Part shown: positions 43,753 to 53,442 of the stretch, piece after piece
Position numbering within the stretch: the first letter of the stretch is position 1
Layout of the letters: every line of letters begins with the position of its first letter
NCBI GenBank assembly: GCA_900110635.1
Contig: FOEK01000005.1
Coordinates: forward strand, 1-64,000
Length of the DNA stretch: 64,000 nt
Direction: 5' to 3'
DNA from: Lachnospiraceae bacterium NE2001
GTDB taxonomy: Bacteria > Bacillota > Clostridia > Lachnospirales > Lachnospiraceae
The notes under the pieces: generated by a model
The model's input: the letters and a program-made list of their open reading frames with translations, nothing else
Databases searched by the model: none
What the model was told of the DNA's origin: nothing
Program-made: the position numbers and the translations under genes

Positions 43753-45483
43753 ATGTTAGTTAAGGATATTAGTGCAAATTTCGTAAGAGAAGTATTTATT
43801 TCCGGGGCTAATAATATTAGTAATAAAAAAGAGTTTATTAATGAACTGAATGTATTTCCTGTACCTGATGGCGATACAGGAACCAATATGACTCTTACTA
43901 TAATGTCAGCTGTTGCTGAATTAAAGAGTCTGGATAAGCCAAATATCAATTCCCTTACTAAGGCCATATCAGGTGGCTCCCTTAGAGGAGCAAGAGGTAA
44001 TTCAGGTGTTATCCTGTCCCAGCTGCTTCGTGGCTTCTGTAAGGATATTAAAGATAAAAATGAGATAACCCTTGAGGTTATTGCATCGGCATTTGCTCAT
44101 GCAACAGAAACTGCTTATAAGGCAGTTATGAAGCCTAAAGAAGGAACAATCCTTACTGTAGCAAGAGCTATGGCAGAGAAGGCTGCTGAACTGCTCTCTA
44201 CTGAGGATGATATAATCCCTTATCTTGAAAAGATCGTGGAAGCGGGTGATGAGGCGCTTGCTGGAACACCTGAGCTTCTTCCTGTACTTAAAGAGGCCGG
44301 GGTTGTGGATTCTGGTGGACAGGGTCTTATGGAGATAATGAGAGGTCTGCTTCTTGGTCTTAAAGGACAGCCGGTTGCGCTTGAAGGAGATGCTGTTCCT
44401 TCTGGTCCGGCAAGAGGTGCTGGTCTTCTGGAAGAAATCCCTACTGCAAAGGGAAGCAGCAGGGATGATATTTCTACTGCAGATATAAAGTTTGGTTATT
44501 GTACAGAGTTCATAGTTCTTCTTGAAAAAGAGCTGTCTGATGATGAGATAGAAAAGATAAAGAAGTTCCTGCTTTCCATCGGTGATTCTCTTGTATGTGT
44601 TGCTGATGAGGATGTGCTTAAGATACACGTTCATACAAATCATCCTGGTCAGGCTTTTGAGAAGGGTCTTGAGTATGGCCAGCTGACACGTTGCAAGGTT
44701 GATAATATGCGCGAGGAGCATAATGAGAGAATATCCTTTGCTATTCCTTATGAGAAAGAAGAGACTAAGGGACATGAAGAAAAGGGACATGAAGAAAAAG
44801 AACCTGAAGTAAAGGAACCTCCTAAGAAGTATGGCTTTGTGGCTGTATCAGCAGGAGAGGGTCTCTCTACTATATTTGAGGAGATTGGCGTAGACTACGT
44901 GATCCATGGTGGTCAGACCATGAATCCTAGCACGGATGATATCATTTCAGCCATAAGCAAGGTAAATGCTGAAAATGTATATATTCTGCCGAATAATAAG
45001 AACATAGTGCTTGCTGCAAATCAGGCAGCAGATATAACTGAGGATAAGAAGGTGTATGTAGTTACTACCAGCTCCATACCTCAGGGCATAGGCGCAATGC
45101 TCAGCTTTAATGAAGCACTGGAGCCTGAAGAAAACCTTGAAGGTATGAAGGAGGCAATCCTCGGCATCAAGACCGGAGAGGTTACATTTGCAGTACGTGA
45201 TACTTCGGTTGAGGGAAAAGAAATCCATAAGAACAATATTATGGGTATATCAGATAATGGTATAGATACTGTTGGTACTGAGGTTGTTGATGTTACCAAG
45301 CAGCTGATCGAGACTCTTGTCGATGAGGACAGCGGTCTTATCAGTCTCTACTATGGCGAGGATGTAACAAAGGAAGAGGCTGAGGAACTGGCAGATTTTC
45401 TTGGTGAGAAATATGAGGATCTGGATATAGATCTTCGTTATGGCGGTCAGCCAATATATTATTATATCTTATCTGTTGAGTAG
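43753..45483 (+). CDS. DAK2-domain protein, FakA/YloV-like fatty acid kinase subunit
   Basis: A 576-residue protein. The N-terminal DAK2 domain (to about residue 200) contains NVFPVPDGDTGTNM, LRGARGNSGVILSQL and DSGGQGLMEIM, which bind ADP and metal. A middle FakA-type domain and C-terminal domain follow. In Bacillota FakA, with a FakB carrier, phosphorylates exogenous fatty acids. A short direct repeat, KGHEEKGHEEKE, sits near residue 340 as an inserted linker. ATG 43753 has GGAGG at 43739-43743. recG follows 3 bp later. Confidence 0.88.
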   Translation: MLVKDISANFVREVFISGANNISNKKEFINELNVFPVPDGDTGTNMTLTIMSAVAELKSLDKPNINSLTKAISGGSLRGARGNSGVILSQLLRGFCKDIKDKNEITLEVIASAFAHATETAYKAVMKPKEGTILTVARAMAEKAAELLSTEDDIIPYLEKIVEAGDEALAGTPELLPVLKEAGVVDSGGQGLMEIMRGLLLGLKGQPVALEGDAVPSGPARGAGLLEEIPTAKGSSRDDISTADIKFGYCTEFIVLLEKELSDDEIEKIKKFLLSIGDSLVCVADEDVLKIHVHTNHPGQAFEKGLEYGQLTRCKVDNMREEHNERISFAIPYEKEETKGHEEKGHEEKEPEVKEPPKKYGFVAVSAGEGLSTIFEEIGVDYVIHGGQTMNPSTDDIISAISKVNAENVYILPNNKNIVLAANQAADITEDKKVYVVTTSSIPQGIGAMLSFNEALEPEENLEGMKEAILGIKTGEVTFAVRDTSVEGKEIHKNNIMGISDNGIDTVGTEVVDVTKQLIETLVDEDSGLISLYYGEDVTKEEAEELADFLGEKYEDLDIDLRYGGQPIYYYILSVE

Positions 45484-45486
45484 ACT

Positions 45487-47457
45487 ATGAGATTAGATGA
45501 TGACATACAAAATATAAGGGGGATAGGTGAGAAGACTGCCAAACAGTTTGAGAGGCTTGGAATCTCCACTGTTGGCGACCTTATCACCTATTATCCCAGA
45601 ACCTATAAAAAGTACAGTGAGCCTGTCTCTGTTTCGGAAGTTAATGAGGGAGACAGGGTTGCTGTTTTTTGCAAGGTGGTGACTTATGTTGAGGAGAGAC
45701 GTGGGCGTAGATATACCATTACGTCTCTTTCTGCGTCTGACTCCACCGGCAGCATTCGTATGGTCTGGTTCAATAAGCCCTATCTTAAATCCCAGTTCCA
45801 TAAAGGAGAGATGTACATATTCTATGGCACCATCAAAATAAAGGGTGCTGTCAGGGTTATGGAAATGCCTGAGTTCTTCACGCAGTTTAACTATCAGAAG
45901 ATGCTCAGTACACTTCAGCCTATTTATCCTCTTAAAAGCGGTATAACCAATAATTCCATTACCAGAGCCATAGAGCAGGTAAAGGATCTGGTTCTCGCGC
46001 TCCCTGACTCACTTCCGTCAAATGTTATAGAAGAACACGGCCTTATGAGCAGAGGCGAGGCGGTGTGGTGGATACATTTCCCTGATGATGAAGAGGGGCT
46101 TAAGTCTGCCCTGAAGAGGATTGCTCTTGATGAGTTTTTAGAATTTCTGATAAATGTCAGAAGGCTTAAGGAGAAAACAGTAGTAGAGAGTAATCATCAC
46201 CAGATTACTGAGGAGGCCAGGGTTAAGAGAGATGGCTTTATAGCTGGACTGCCATTTTCTCTTACAGAAGGACAGAAGGCGGCTGTGGAGGATATAACCC
46301 GTGATATGCAGTCTGACTATATGATGAGCAGGCTTATTCAGGGAGATGTTGGCTCAGGTAAGACAGTGGTTGCTGTAATAGCGCTTCTGATGAATGCCAT
46401 ATCCGGATATCAGGGTGCCCTTATGGTTCCTACTGAGGTTCTGGCTATGCAGCATTTTGAGGATATCTCTAAAATGCTTAAACCATATAAGCTTAAGGTT
46501 CGTCTTCTTACTGGCTCTATGACTGCTAAGGATAAGAGGGGCGTATATGAGGAACTGAGAACGGGTGAATGTGACGTAGTGATAGGAACTCACGCTATCA
46601 TACAGGATGCTACGGAGTTTAAGGATCTTGGTCTTGTTATCACTGATGAACAGCACCGCTTTGGGGTGAAGCAGCGGGAGAGGCTCGCTGAAAAGGGAAA
46701 TACTCCGAATGTTCTTGTGATGAGTGCCACACCGATTCCCAGAACCCTTGCTATCATTTTATATGCAGATATGGATATATCAGTTATCAAGGATATGCCG
46801 GCTGACAGAAAGAGTATATATAACTGTGTGGTTGGAACGGAGTACAGACCGTCGGCATATAAGTTTATCCGGGAGCGGGTTTCGGCTGGAGAACAGGTCT
46901 ATGTCATCTGTCCTATGGTTGAGGAGAGTGAGACAGTAGATGCTGAAAATGTTATAAACTACAGCGAGGATCTCCAGGAGAAGTTGGGGGATGGCGTAAG
47001 GGTTTCGTACTTACACGGCAAGATGAAGGAATCTGAGAAACATCAGATACTGGAAAGCTTTGTAAAGAAAGAAATAGATGTGCTTGTGTCCACTACAGTT
47101 ATAGAGGTGGGTATCAATAATCCGAATGCTACGGTTATGATGATCGAAAATGCGGAGCGGTTTGGACTGGCCCAGCTGCATCAGCTGAGGGGACGAGTTG
47201 GCAGGGGCTCTCTTCAGAGCTACTGCATATTTATAAATGTAAAGAAGAGTGAGGAGTCTATGGAGCGGCTCAAGGTGCTGGAGGAATCCAATGATGGTTT
47301 CTTTATTGCGTCTGAAGACTTAAGACTTCGAGGACCTGGAGACTTCTTTGGCATAAGACAGAGTGGAGATATGAACTTTAAGGTGGCAGATATCTATAAG
47401 CACGCTGATATGCTGAGACTTGCTCAGGATCTGTCACTAACTATAGATAATATATAA
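45487..47457 (+). CDS. recG: ATP-dependent DNA helicase RecG
   Basis: A 656-residue superfamily 2 helicase that reverses stalled forks and migrates branched DNA. The N-terminal wedge/OB region precedes Walker A GDVGSGKT (about residues 287-294), motif II TDEQHRFG, the VMSATPIPRTLA motif, and the C-terminal motifs STTVIEVGINNPNA and LHQLRGRVGRG. It is the usual yloU-yloV-recG order. The next gene, a GH5 enzyme, begins 14 bp downstream and so may share the transcript. Confidence 0.97.
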   Translation: MRLDDDIQNIRGIGEKTAKQFERLGISTVGDLITYYPRTYKKYSEPVSVSEVNEGDRVAVFCKVVTYVEERRGRRYTITSLSASDSTGSIRMVWFNKPYLKSQFHKGEMYIFYGTIKIKGAVRVMEMPEFFTQFNYQKMLSTLQPIYPLKSGITNNSITRAIEQVKDLVLALPDSLPSNVIEEHGLMSRGEAVWWIHFPDDEEGLKSALKRIALDEFLEFLINVRRLKEKTVVESNHHQITEEARVKRDGFIAGLPFSLTEGQKAAVEDITRDMQSDYMMSRLIQGDVGSGKTVVAVIALLMNAISGYQGALMVPTEVLAMQHFEDISKMLKPYKLKVRLLTGSMTAKDKRGVYEELRTGECDVVIGTHAIIQDATEFKDLGLVITDEQHRFGVKQRERLAEKGNTPNVLVMSATPIPRTLAIILYADMDISVIKDMPADRKSIYNCVVGTEYRPSAYKFIRERVSAGEQVYVICPMVEESETVDAENVINYSEDLQEKLGDGVRVSYLHGKMKESEKHQILESFVKKEIDVLVSTTVIEVGINNPNATVMMIENAERFGLAQLHQLRGRVGRGSLQSYCIFINVKKSEESMERLKVLEESNDGFFIASEDLRLRGPGDFFGIRQSGDMNFKVADIYKHADMLRLAQDLSLTIDNI

Positions 47458-47471
47458 AGGAGCTTAGAGTT

Positions 47472-49067
47472 TTGAAAGAGAAAAAGAATCTGCTGATCAT
47501 TATAGGAGTTATGGCTATTATTATACTTGCTATGGCAATATATATTGTGTTCAGCAAGAGCAAGGAAGATAGCGGTAAGTCCTTCTCGGAGAATACAACT
47601 GAAGCTGTAACGGAGGCTGATACTGAAGAGGTAAAAGAGACAGAGGCTGCTTCTGAGGAGAGTGCTGATAAAACTGAGGCTGAAGATGAAGAAGATAGCA
47701 TTGAGAAGGAGGCTTCTGATTCCAAAGAAAATGACAAAAAACTGGCCTGTTCTGTGACGGTATCGGATGATGGAAACTGGCAGGATGGTGATAAGTTTGT
47801 ATATCAGTACAAGATTAGAATAGATAATAAATCAAAAGAAGACGTATCTGACTGGAAGGTTGTCATCTCCGGATTTAAAGGTGGAGAGATTGGAGATAAC
47901 TGGAATGGCACATATAAAATATCTGGTGATAATCTGACAATTACTTCTGTTGATTATAATGAGACAATTCCTCAGGGCGGTAATATAGAGATGGGATTAC
48001 AGGTGAAGTATAAGAATAGTTCTGATACTGAGAAGGCTGCAACTCTTTATGTTGGTGGTGAAGAGTATACAGAGCTTAAGGAGGAACCGACAACTCAGTC
48101 AGCAGAGGAGAAGGCTGAGTCTAAGAAGGAAAAGATAGAACCTGAATCAGGTACGCCTCTTGAAAATCACGGCAAGCTTTCTATAGATGGAACTGATGTG
48201 GTTGATAAGGATGGTAAGCCATATCAGCTTAAGGGTGTCAGCACCCACGGTCTTGCCTGGTTCCCAGAGTATGTTAATAAAGATTCATTTCAGACTCTTC
48301 GCGATGACTGGGGAGCAAATCTTATAAGGCTTGCAATGTATACAGGTGAGTCTGGCGGATATTGTCAGGACGGCGATAAGTCAAAACTGAAGGGATTGGT
48401 TGACGACGGAGTAGAGTATGCTACAGAACTTGGTATGTATGTCATAATTGACTGGCACATACTCAGCGACAATAATCCTTCTATTAATCAGGATGAAGCA
48501 GTAGCATTTTTTGATGAAATGTCAGCGAAGTATGTTGATTATGATAATGTGCTCTATGAGATATGTAATGAACCAAATGGTTCTACCTCCTGGAGCGATG
48601 TTAAGGAATATGCAGAAGCCATAATTCCGGTGATCAGAGCAAATGACAAGGATGCCATAATTATAGTTGGTACACCTACCTGGTCACAGGATGTTGATCT
48701 TGCAGCAGAGGATCCTATTAAAGGGCAGGATAATATAGCATATACAACTCATTTCTATGCGGCAACTCATAAGGACAATATCAGAAACAAAGTAAAGACT
48801 GCACATGATAAGGGACTCTGTGTATTCATTTCAGAGTTCAGCATATGTGATGCTTCTGGAAACGGAGCCATTGACTATGATTCTGCTGAAGACTGGTTTG
48901 ATCTGATAGATGAGTATAATCTGTCTTATGCTGGCTGGAGTCTGTGTAATAAGAATGAGACCTCAGCGCTTATTGATTCGGGATGCTCCAAGACTTCTGG
49001 ATGGTCAGATGATGATCTGAGTGATGCAGGAAAATGGCTGAAGAATCAGATTGAGACCGATGACTGA
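47472..49067 (+). CDS. GH5 endoglucanase with membrane anchor and CBM-like domain
   Basis: A 531-residue beta-1,4-glucanase. A hydrophobic N-terminal helix (about 7-28) anchors it outside. A Glu/Ser/Thr linker leads to a CBM2-like carbohydrate-binding domain (about residues 93-200, with conserved Trp positions such as GNWQDGDKF, DWKV and NWNG). The GH5 catalytic domain is at about 235-520. The acid/base is E367 in EICNEPNG and the nucleophile E455 in FISEFS; the family motif LKGVSTHGLAWFP is present. It starts at TTG 47472 with AAGGAG 9 nt upstream. Its place directly after recG is unusual for a polysaccharide gene. Confidence 0.9.
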   Translation: MKEKKNLLIIIGVMAIIILAMAIYIVFSKSKEDSGKSFSENTTEAVTEADTEEVKETEAASEESADKTEAEDEEDSIEKEASDSKENDKKLACSVTVSDDGNWQDGDKFVYQYKIRIDNKSKEDVSDWKVVISGFKGGEIGDNWNGTYKISGDNLTITSVDYNETIPQGGNIEMGLQVKYKNSSDTEKAATLYVGGEEYTELKEEPTTQSAEEKAESKKEKIEPESGTPLENHGKLSIDGTDVVDKDGKPYQLKGVSTHGLAWFPEYVNKDSFQTLRDDWGANLIRLAMYTGESGGYCQDGDKSKLKGLVDDGVEYATELGMYVIIDWHILSDNNPSINQDEAVAFFDEMSAKYVDYDNVLYEICNEPNGSTSWSDVKEYAEAIIPVIRANDKDAIIIVGTPTWSQDVDLAAEDPIKGQDNIAYTTHFYAATHKDNIRNKVKTAHDKGLCVFISEFSICDASGNGAIDYDSAEDWFDLIDEYNLSYAGWSLCNKNETSALIDSGCSKTSGWSDDDLSDAGKWLKNQIETDD

Positions 49068-49107
49068 TCTTTAGACCGCTAGGTTTTGTACTTTTTTAAT
49101 AAATATG

Positions 49108-49136
49108 TTGTTCTATTACACATTATATGGTATATT
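49108..49136 (+). promoter_or_regulatory. Sigma-A promoter just before rsmD
   Basis: TTGTTC at 49108-49113, 17-nt spacer, TATATT at 49131-49136. Transcription would begin about 2 nt before the rsmD ATG at 49145, leaving almost no leader. Confidence 0.5.
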
Positions 49137-49144
49137 GGGATATT

Positions 49145-49696
49145 ATGAGAGTTATAGCGGGTACAAGAAGAAGTCTTCCTCTTAAAACTTTGGAGGGAGA
49201 TAATACAAGACCTACAGCAGACAAGTATAAGGAAACCTTATTCAACTGTCTTCAGATGGAGGTTCCTGGAAGCCTGTTTCTTGATGGCTTTTCAGGAAGT
49301 GGTTCTATTGGTATAGAGGCACTTTCCCGTGGCGCAAAGCGTGCTGTCCTTGTGGAGAACAATAAGGATGCCTACGAGATAATCCGTCAGAATATACATT
49401 TTACCAAGTTTGAGAATGAGGCAGAGCTTGTAAGATCTGATGTTGTAAGTTATCTTAGGAAGCTCGGTCGTATAGATTTTGATATTCTTTTCTTTGATCC
49501 ACCTTATGGCAAGGGTCTGGAGAGAGAAGTGCTGGAGATCCTTGCTACGAAGGAGTTTCTGAATCCTGACTTTACTATAGTTGTGGAATCGAAGCTGGAT
49601 GAGGATTTTGATTTTCTAAACAATACGAAGTTTAAGATATATAAGACAAAAAATTATAAAACAAATAAACATATCTTTATTTGTGGGAGAGACTAA
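49145..49696 (+). CDS. rsmD: 16S rRNA (guanine(966)-N2)-methyltransferase RsmD
   Basis: A 183-residue SAM-dependent methyltransferase. The family start MRVIAGTRRSLPLKTLEG, the SAM motif LDGFSGSGSIGIEALSRGA, and the catalytic FFDPPYGKG are present. It methylates G966 of 16S rRNA. I use ATG 49145 because the family begins MRVIAG; an in-frame start at 49127 would lie inside the promoter. coaD follows 3 bp later, a common rsmD-coaD operon. Confidence 0.95.
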   Translation: MRVIAGTRRSLPLKTLEGDNTRPTADKYKETLFNCLQMEVPGSLFLDGFSGSGSIGIEALSRGAKRAVLVENNKDAYEIIRQNIHFTKFENEAELVRSDVVSYLRKLGRIDFDILFFDPPYGKGLEREVLEILATKEFLNPDFTIVVESKLDEDFDFLNNTKFKIYKTKNYKTNKHIFICGRD

Positions 49697-49699
49697 ATA

Positions 49700-50227
49700 A
49701 TGAGTACAGTGATTTACCCAGGGAGCTTTGATCCGGTTACCCTGGGACATATAGATGTAATAACCAGAGCAGCGCAGATTTTTGATAAGGTGATTGTTTG
49801 TATACTAAACAATTCAACTAAAAAATCTCCGTTGTTTTCTCAAGATGAACGTGCTAATATGTTAAATGAGGTTATAGCCGACTATCCTAACGTAGTAGTT
49901 GAGTGCTATGACGGCCTATTGGTTGATTTTGCCAGGATGAATGACGTCAACATATTGATAAGAGGTCTGAGAGAGGAATCGGACTTTGCCTGTGAGTTCA
50001 AGATGGCTCAGGGCAATAGATCTGTGGCTATGGAGATGGAGACACTCTTTATGCCAACAGATCCTAAATATTCATTTGTCAGCTCCAGTATGGCGAAGGA
50101 ATATGCAAGTTATGGTATGTCGCTTCACGACTTTGTTCCAAAGACAGTTGAGAAGAGATTATATGACAAGCTGTGGATTAAGAAAGATTCTGAATCTGAT
50201 ATATCGAACGAAAGTATAAGTTATTAA
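49700..50227 (+). CDS. coaD: Phosphopantetheine adenylyltransferase
   Basis: Joins ATP and 4'-phosphopantetheine to dephospho-CoA in coenzyme A synthesis. The 175-residue nucleotidyltransferase has the HxGH-type motif YPGSFDPVTLGHIDVI, the GLLVDFA and LIRGLREESDFACEF regions, and the FVSSSMAKEYA signature. Length is normal with a short extra C-terminal tail. It is in an operon with rsmD. Confidence 0.97.
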   Translation: MSTVIYPGSFDPVTLGHIDVITRAAQIFDKVIVCILNNSTKKSPLFSQDERANMLNEVIADYPNVVVECYDGLLVDFARMNDVNILIRGLREESDFACEFKMAQGNRSVAMEMETLFMPTDPKYSFVSSSMAKEYASYGMSLHDFVPKTVEKRLYDKLWIKKDSESDISNESISY

Positions 50228-50243
50228 CAGGAGGATACTTAAA

Positions 50244-51002
50244 ATGGGTAAAAAGGGTGTTGAAGAAATGATCGAAGAGATCGAGGCATTTGTTGAAGGA
50301 TGTAAGTTCCAGCCTCTATCATCTAATAAGATTGTTGTTCCAAAAGATGAGCTTGAGCGTATGCTTAGCGAACTGAAGCTTAAACTCCCTAGTGAGATTG
50401 AAAGATGTAAGAAGATTATGCGTAATAAAGAGGCTATACTTGCTTCTGCCAGAACACGTTCAGATGCTATAATATCCGAGTCTGTTAATGAAGCTAACCG
50501 TCTTGTTGAGCAGAGCCATATCACAGAGCTGGCAAATGCCCGTGCTAATGAGATAATGGAGTCTGCAAGAGAAGAGGCTGACAGAATACTTACAGAAGCT
50601 AAGACTGAGGCTACTGAGGTTAGAATGGGTGCTATGATGTATACTAAAGAGAAGGTATCTAACATCAAGCAGTTTATGGAAGCACAGCTTGAAGCTGAGA
50701 ACGAGAATTACAAGAATCTTATCGATAGTCTTGAATCTGGAATCTTTACACTGGATAACAACCTCTCAGAGGTTGAGACCAGCATCAATCTGATAAATGG
50801 TACTCCTGAAGCTGCACTTTATGGTGATGGATATGCTGACAGCGGTTTGAGCTATCAGGATACACAGAGTTATCCAGGACAGCCTTCATCGCAGCCAGGA
50901 CCTATGTCTTCAGGTTCCGATATGGATGATGACGACGACTACGACGATGATGATTATGATGATGACGACTACGATGATGACGATGATTTCTTAGATGACT
51001 AA
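50244..51002 (+). CDS. Coiled-coil protein with acidic tail, unknown function
   Basis: A 252-residue cytoplasmic protein. A conserved-looking N-terminus (VEEMIEEIEAFVEGCKFQPLSSNKIVVPKDELERML) leads to a long coiled coil rich in Ala/Glu/Arg (about residues 60-180), reminiscent of DivIVA- or ATP synthase b-type helices. A tail of Asp/Tyr ends the protein. AGGAGG lies 9 nt before ATG 50244. It is 16 bp after coaD, an arrangement I have the impression recurs in Lachnospiraceae. A scaffolding role near division or the membrane is possible but unproven. Confidence 0.75.
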   Translation: MGKKGVEEMIEEIEAFVEGCKFQPLSSNKIVVPKDELERMLSELKLKLPSEIERCKKIMRNKEAILASARTRSDAIISESVNEANRLVEQSHITELANARANEIMESAREEADRILTEAKTEATEVRMGAMMYTKEKVSNIKQFMEAQLEAENENYKNLIDSLESGIFTLDNNLSEVETSINLINGTPEAALYGDGYADSGLSYQDTQSYPGQPSSQPGPMSSGSDMDDDDDYDDDDYDDDDYDDDDDFLDD

Positions 51003-51008
51003 AATGTA

Positions 51009-51046
51009 ACGGGGACGGTTCGAAGAACCGTCCCCGTATTTTTTTA
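51009..51046. terminator. Bidirectional terminator with GGGGACGGTTC core
   Basis: ACGGGGACGGTTC pairs perfectly with GAACCGTCCCCGT around GAA (51009-51037), followed by Ts. It separates the convergent genes ending at 51002 and 51044 and belongs to the same repeat family as 27814-27900. Confidence 0.92.
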
Positions 51047-52273
51047 GTTTACTTTACGGACGCTGCTTGTTAACTCGCTGTGCAGTCGGATGTTCAGGTT
51101 GTCGTAGATCAGCTGGTTATATAGATCGGTTGCCAGCTTGTCGATTTCCCACATTCTTTGTCCGATTTTCGTAGTAGGTTTATAGTTTGACTTTTTGTTG
51201 ATAACGAAAAGGTCGGTGCTTTCTGATACACTCTTCAGGAGTGATGATTTCTTTTCGTTAAATGCTAGAAGATTTATGTATCTTGCATAGCCATTTTCGT
51301 AGGCTATAGTTCTATCTTCAGTTAGTATTCCCAAAACAAGATGCAGGAGTACGCGGCTTACACGGCTCATGGTTATGTTCTTAGTCTTGAGAAAGTCTGC
51401 CAGTTCTATATATTTGATCGGAAGAGGTGCCTTACGAAGCCGGTTGAGAAGTTCCGGAGTCATATCCATAATGGCTTCAAGATTTGCAATCTCATGAGGC
51501 AGGTTCCTGTCGTAAATAAGTCTGGAAGCGATGAACGGAGTGAGCCAGGTTATATCGACCATAGGTTTTGAAAAATATTCCTCATAAGGCTTTACACATA
51601 CCTTTGGTATATAAGGCCTGATGCTGGTGTTGTTCATTATTGCGTTTCGTATAGCGGTTGCACTGGCATAGTTTCCGGTCAGTTCCTCCGAATTATATCC
51701 GCTGTCACATCTCTCTATCATTATTGGCTGTAAATGACTCTTTTGCTTTATTAGAGCGCTGAGATAGGAGATGGCCAGGATGTTATTAGGCTTGGAGATA
51801 ATGCTGCCCACGCTGTTTCCCAGAATCTTCTTTATTGCGCGTTCGCTGGCTGCTGGATAGGATATACCCTTTGACATATATTCGTTCAGATATGTCTTGT
51901 ATTCCTCTGGTTCATTTGCCAGTATTTCAGCAACCTCAAAAAAGAGATTTAATTCCATATCTTCAACGCCAAATGCCATGTAGTCTACCTTTTTCATGGA
52001 ACTAAGCATGGCAACAGCTCCGTTGGCAAAGTCTCTGGCACTGCCTGTTGCGTATATGACAGGAAGCTCGAATACCACATCTACGCCGCCTCTTACGGCA
52101 GCCTCAGCTCGGGTATACTTATCTGCCATAGCGGGAGATCCCTGCTGTATGAAATTACCACTCATCAGAGCGATAACTCCCTCGGAATCAGTTTGTTTCA
52201 AGGCTTGTTTTACGAGATACTTATGACCATTATGATACGGATTATACTCGGCGATTATTCCTATATTTGACAT
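51044..52273 (-). CDS. tmcAL: tRNA(Met) cytidine acetate ligase TmcAL (YlbM family)
   Basis: A 409-residue nucleotidyltransferase that acetylates the wobble cytidine of elongator tRNA-Met using acetate and ATP. The N-terminal motif GIIAEYNPYHNGH matches the HIGH-type ATP-binding site, with GNFIQQGSPA, KYTRAEAAVRGGVDVV, ELPVIYATGSA and FGVE downstream. I use the ATG at 52273 (MSNIGIIAEYN), with GGGGG about 6 nt upstream, rather than the ATG at 52285. It is single on the minus strand and divergent from recA. Confidence 0.94.
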   Translation of the reverse strand: MSNIGIIAEYNPYHNGHKYLVKQALKQTDSEGVIALMSGNFIQQGSPAMADKYTRAEAAVRGGVDVVFELPVIYATGSARDFANGAVAMLSSMKKVDYMAFGVEDMELNLFFEVAEILANEPEEYKTYLNEYMSKGISYPAASERAIKKILGNSVGSIISKPNNILAISYLSALIKQKSHLQPIMIERCDSGYNSEELTGNYASATAIRNAIMNNTSIRPYIPKVCVKPYEEYFSKPMVDITWLTPFIASRLIYDRNLPHEIANLEAIMDMTPELLNRLRKAPLPIKYIELADFLKTKNITMSRVSRVLLHLVLGILTEDRTIAYENGYARYINLLAFNEKKSSLLKSVSESTDLFVINKKSNYKPTTKIGQRMWEIDKLATDLYNQLIYDNLNIRLHSELTSSVRKVN

Positions 52274-52348
52274 TGCGACCCCCATAGATTATTAACCTTA
52301 AATAGTTATCTGACCACTAAGATAAGAATAGCATTTTTAGAGTCATTA

Positions 52349-52357
52349 TGCTATACT
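52349..52357 (+). promoter_or_regulatory. Extended -10 promoter of recA
   Basis: TGCTATACT (TG-N-TATACT) at 52349-52357, about 50 nt before the start. I do not see a clear CGAACN4GTTCG LexA box around it. Confidence 0.55.
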
Positions 52358-52407
52358 AACTTTGTTTGTTCGAATAATATGCCATTCTTTTTTTGAAAGG
52401 AGATAAT

Positions 52408-53436
52408 ATGCAAAATGAAGATAAGCTCAAGGCTCTGGATGCAGCCTTGGCGCAGATAGAAAAACAGTTTGGTAAAGGCTCAGTTATGAAGCTGGGCGAT
52501 AATGCAAGCAGTATGAATGTTGAGGCAGTTCCTACTGGTTCCCTCAGCCTTGATATAGCTCTTGGTATCGGTGGTATGCCTAGAGGACGTATTATTGAGA
52601 TATATGGACCTGAGTCAAGTGGTAAGACCACAGTTGCACTTCATGTTGTAGCTGAGGTTCAGAAGCGTGGCGGTATTGCTGGTTTCATCGATGCAGAGCA
52701 TGCATTGGATCCAGTGTATGCCAAGAATATTGGTGTTGATATTGACAATCTTTATATCTCTCAGCCGGATAGTGGTGAGCAGGCTCTTGAAATAACTGAG
52801 ACCATGGTTAGATCTGGAGCTATGGATGTGCTGGTTATCGACTCAGTTGCAGCTCTTGTTCCAAAGGCTGAGATTGATGGTGAAATGGGTGACAGCCACG
52901 TAGGTCTTCATGCAAGACTTATGTCCCAGGCTCTTAGAAAGCTTACGGCTGTAATCAGCAAGACAAATTGTGTAGTTATATTTATCAACCAGCTTCGTGA
53001 GAAGGTTGGTGTTATGTTTGGTAACCCAGAGACTACTACTGGTGGTCGTGCTCTTAAGTTCTACGCATCTGTAAGAATGGATGTAAGACGTGTTGAGACA
53101 ATTAAGACTGGCGGAGACGGCGTTGGTAACAGAACAAAGGTAACTATTGTTAAGAACAAGGTGGCTCCTCCATTTAAGAAGGCTGAGTTTGATATTATGT
53201 TCGGCGAAGGCATCTCAAAGGAAGGAGATGTTCTTGATCTGGCTACAGCATGTGATGTGGTTAGCAAGTCAGGTGCTTGGTATGCATATCTGGGAGAGAA
53301 GATTGGTCAGGGCCGTGAAAATGCCAAGATGTATCTCAAGGAGAATCCTGATGTTATGCAGGAGATTGAGGAAAAGGTTCGCGAGCATTACTTTAATAAT
53401 GATGAGGAAACTCCAGCTGAGGATGGCGACGAGTAA
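52408..53436 (+). CDS. recA: Recombinase RecA
   Basis: The strand-exchange and SOS co-protease protein. The 342-residue sequence has the N-terminal helix region, Walker A GPESSGKT (67-74), [10 protein letters not shown], the L1/L2 DNA-binding loops, [29 protein letters not shown], and a short acidic C-terminal tail. ATG 52408 has AAAGGAG 5 nt upstream. recX follows 6 bp later. Confidence 0.99.
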   Translation: MQNEDKLKALDAALAQIEKQFGKGSVMKLGDNASSMNVEAVPTGSLSLDIALGIGGMPRGRIIEIYGPESSGKTTVALHVVAEVQKRGGIAGFIDAEHALDPVYAKNIGVDIDNLYISQPDSGEQALEITETMVRSGAMDVLVIDSVAALVPKAEIDGEMGDSHVGLHARLMSQALRKLTAVISKTNCVVIFINQLREKVGVMFGNPETTTGGRALKFYASVRMDVRRVETIKTGGDGVGNRTKVTIVKNKVAPPFKKAEFDIMFGEGISKEGDVLDLATACDVVSKSGAWYAYLGEKIGQGRENAKMYLKENPDVMQEIEEKVREHYFNNDEETPAEDGDE

Positions 53437-53442
53437 TAAGCT

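Noticed and set aside
52300-52407. LexA/SOS box upstream of recA
   Set aside because: No CGAACN4GTTCG-like palindrome is seen; only a partial TTGTTCGAA is present.
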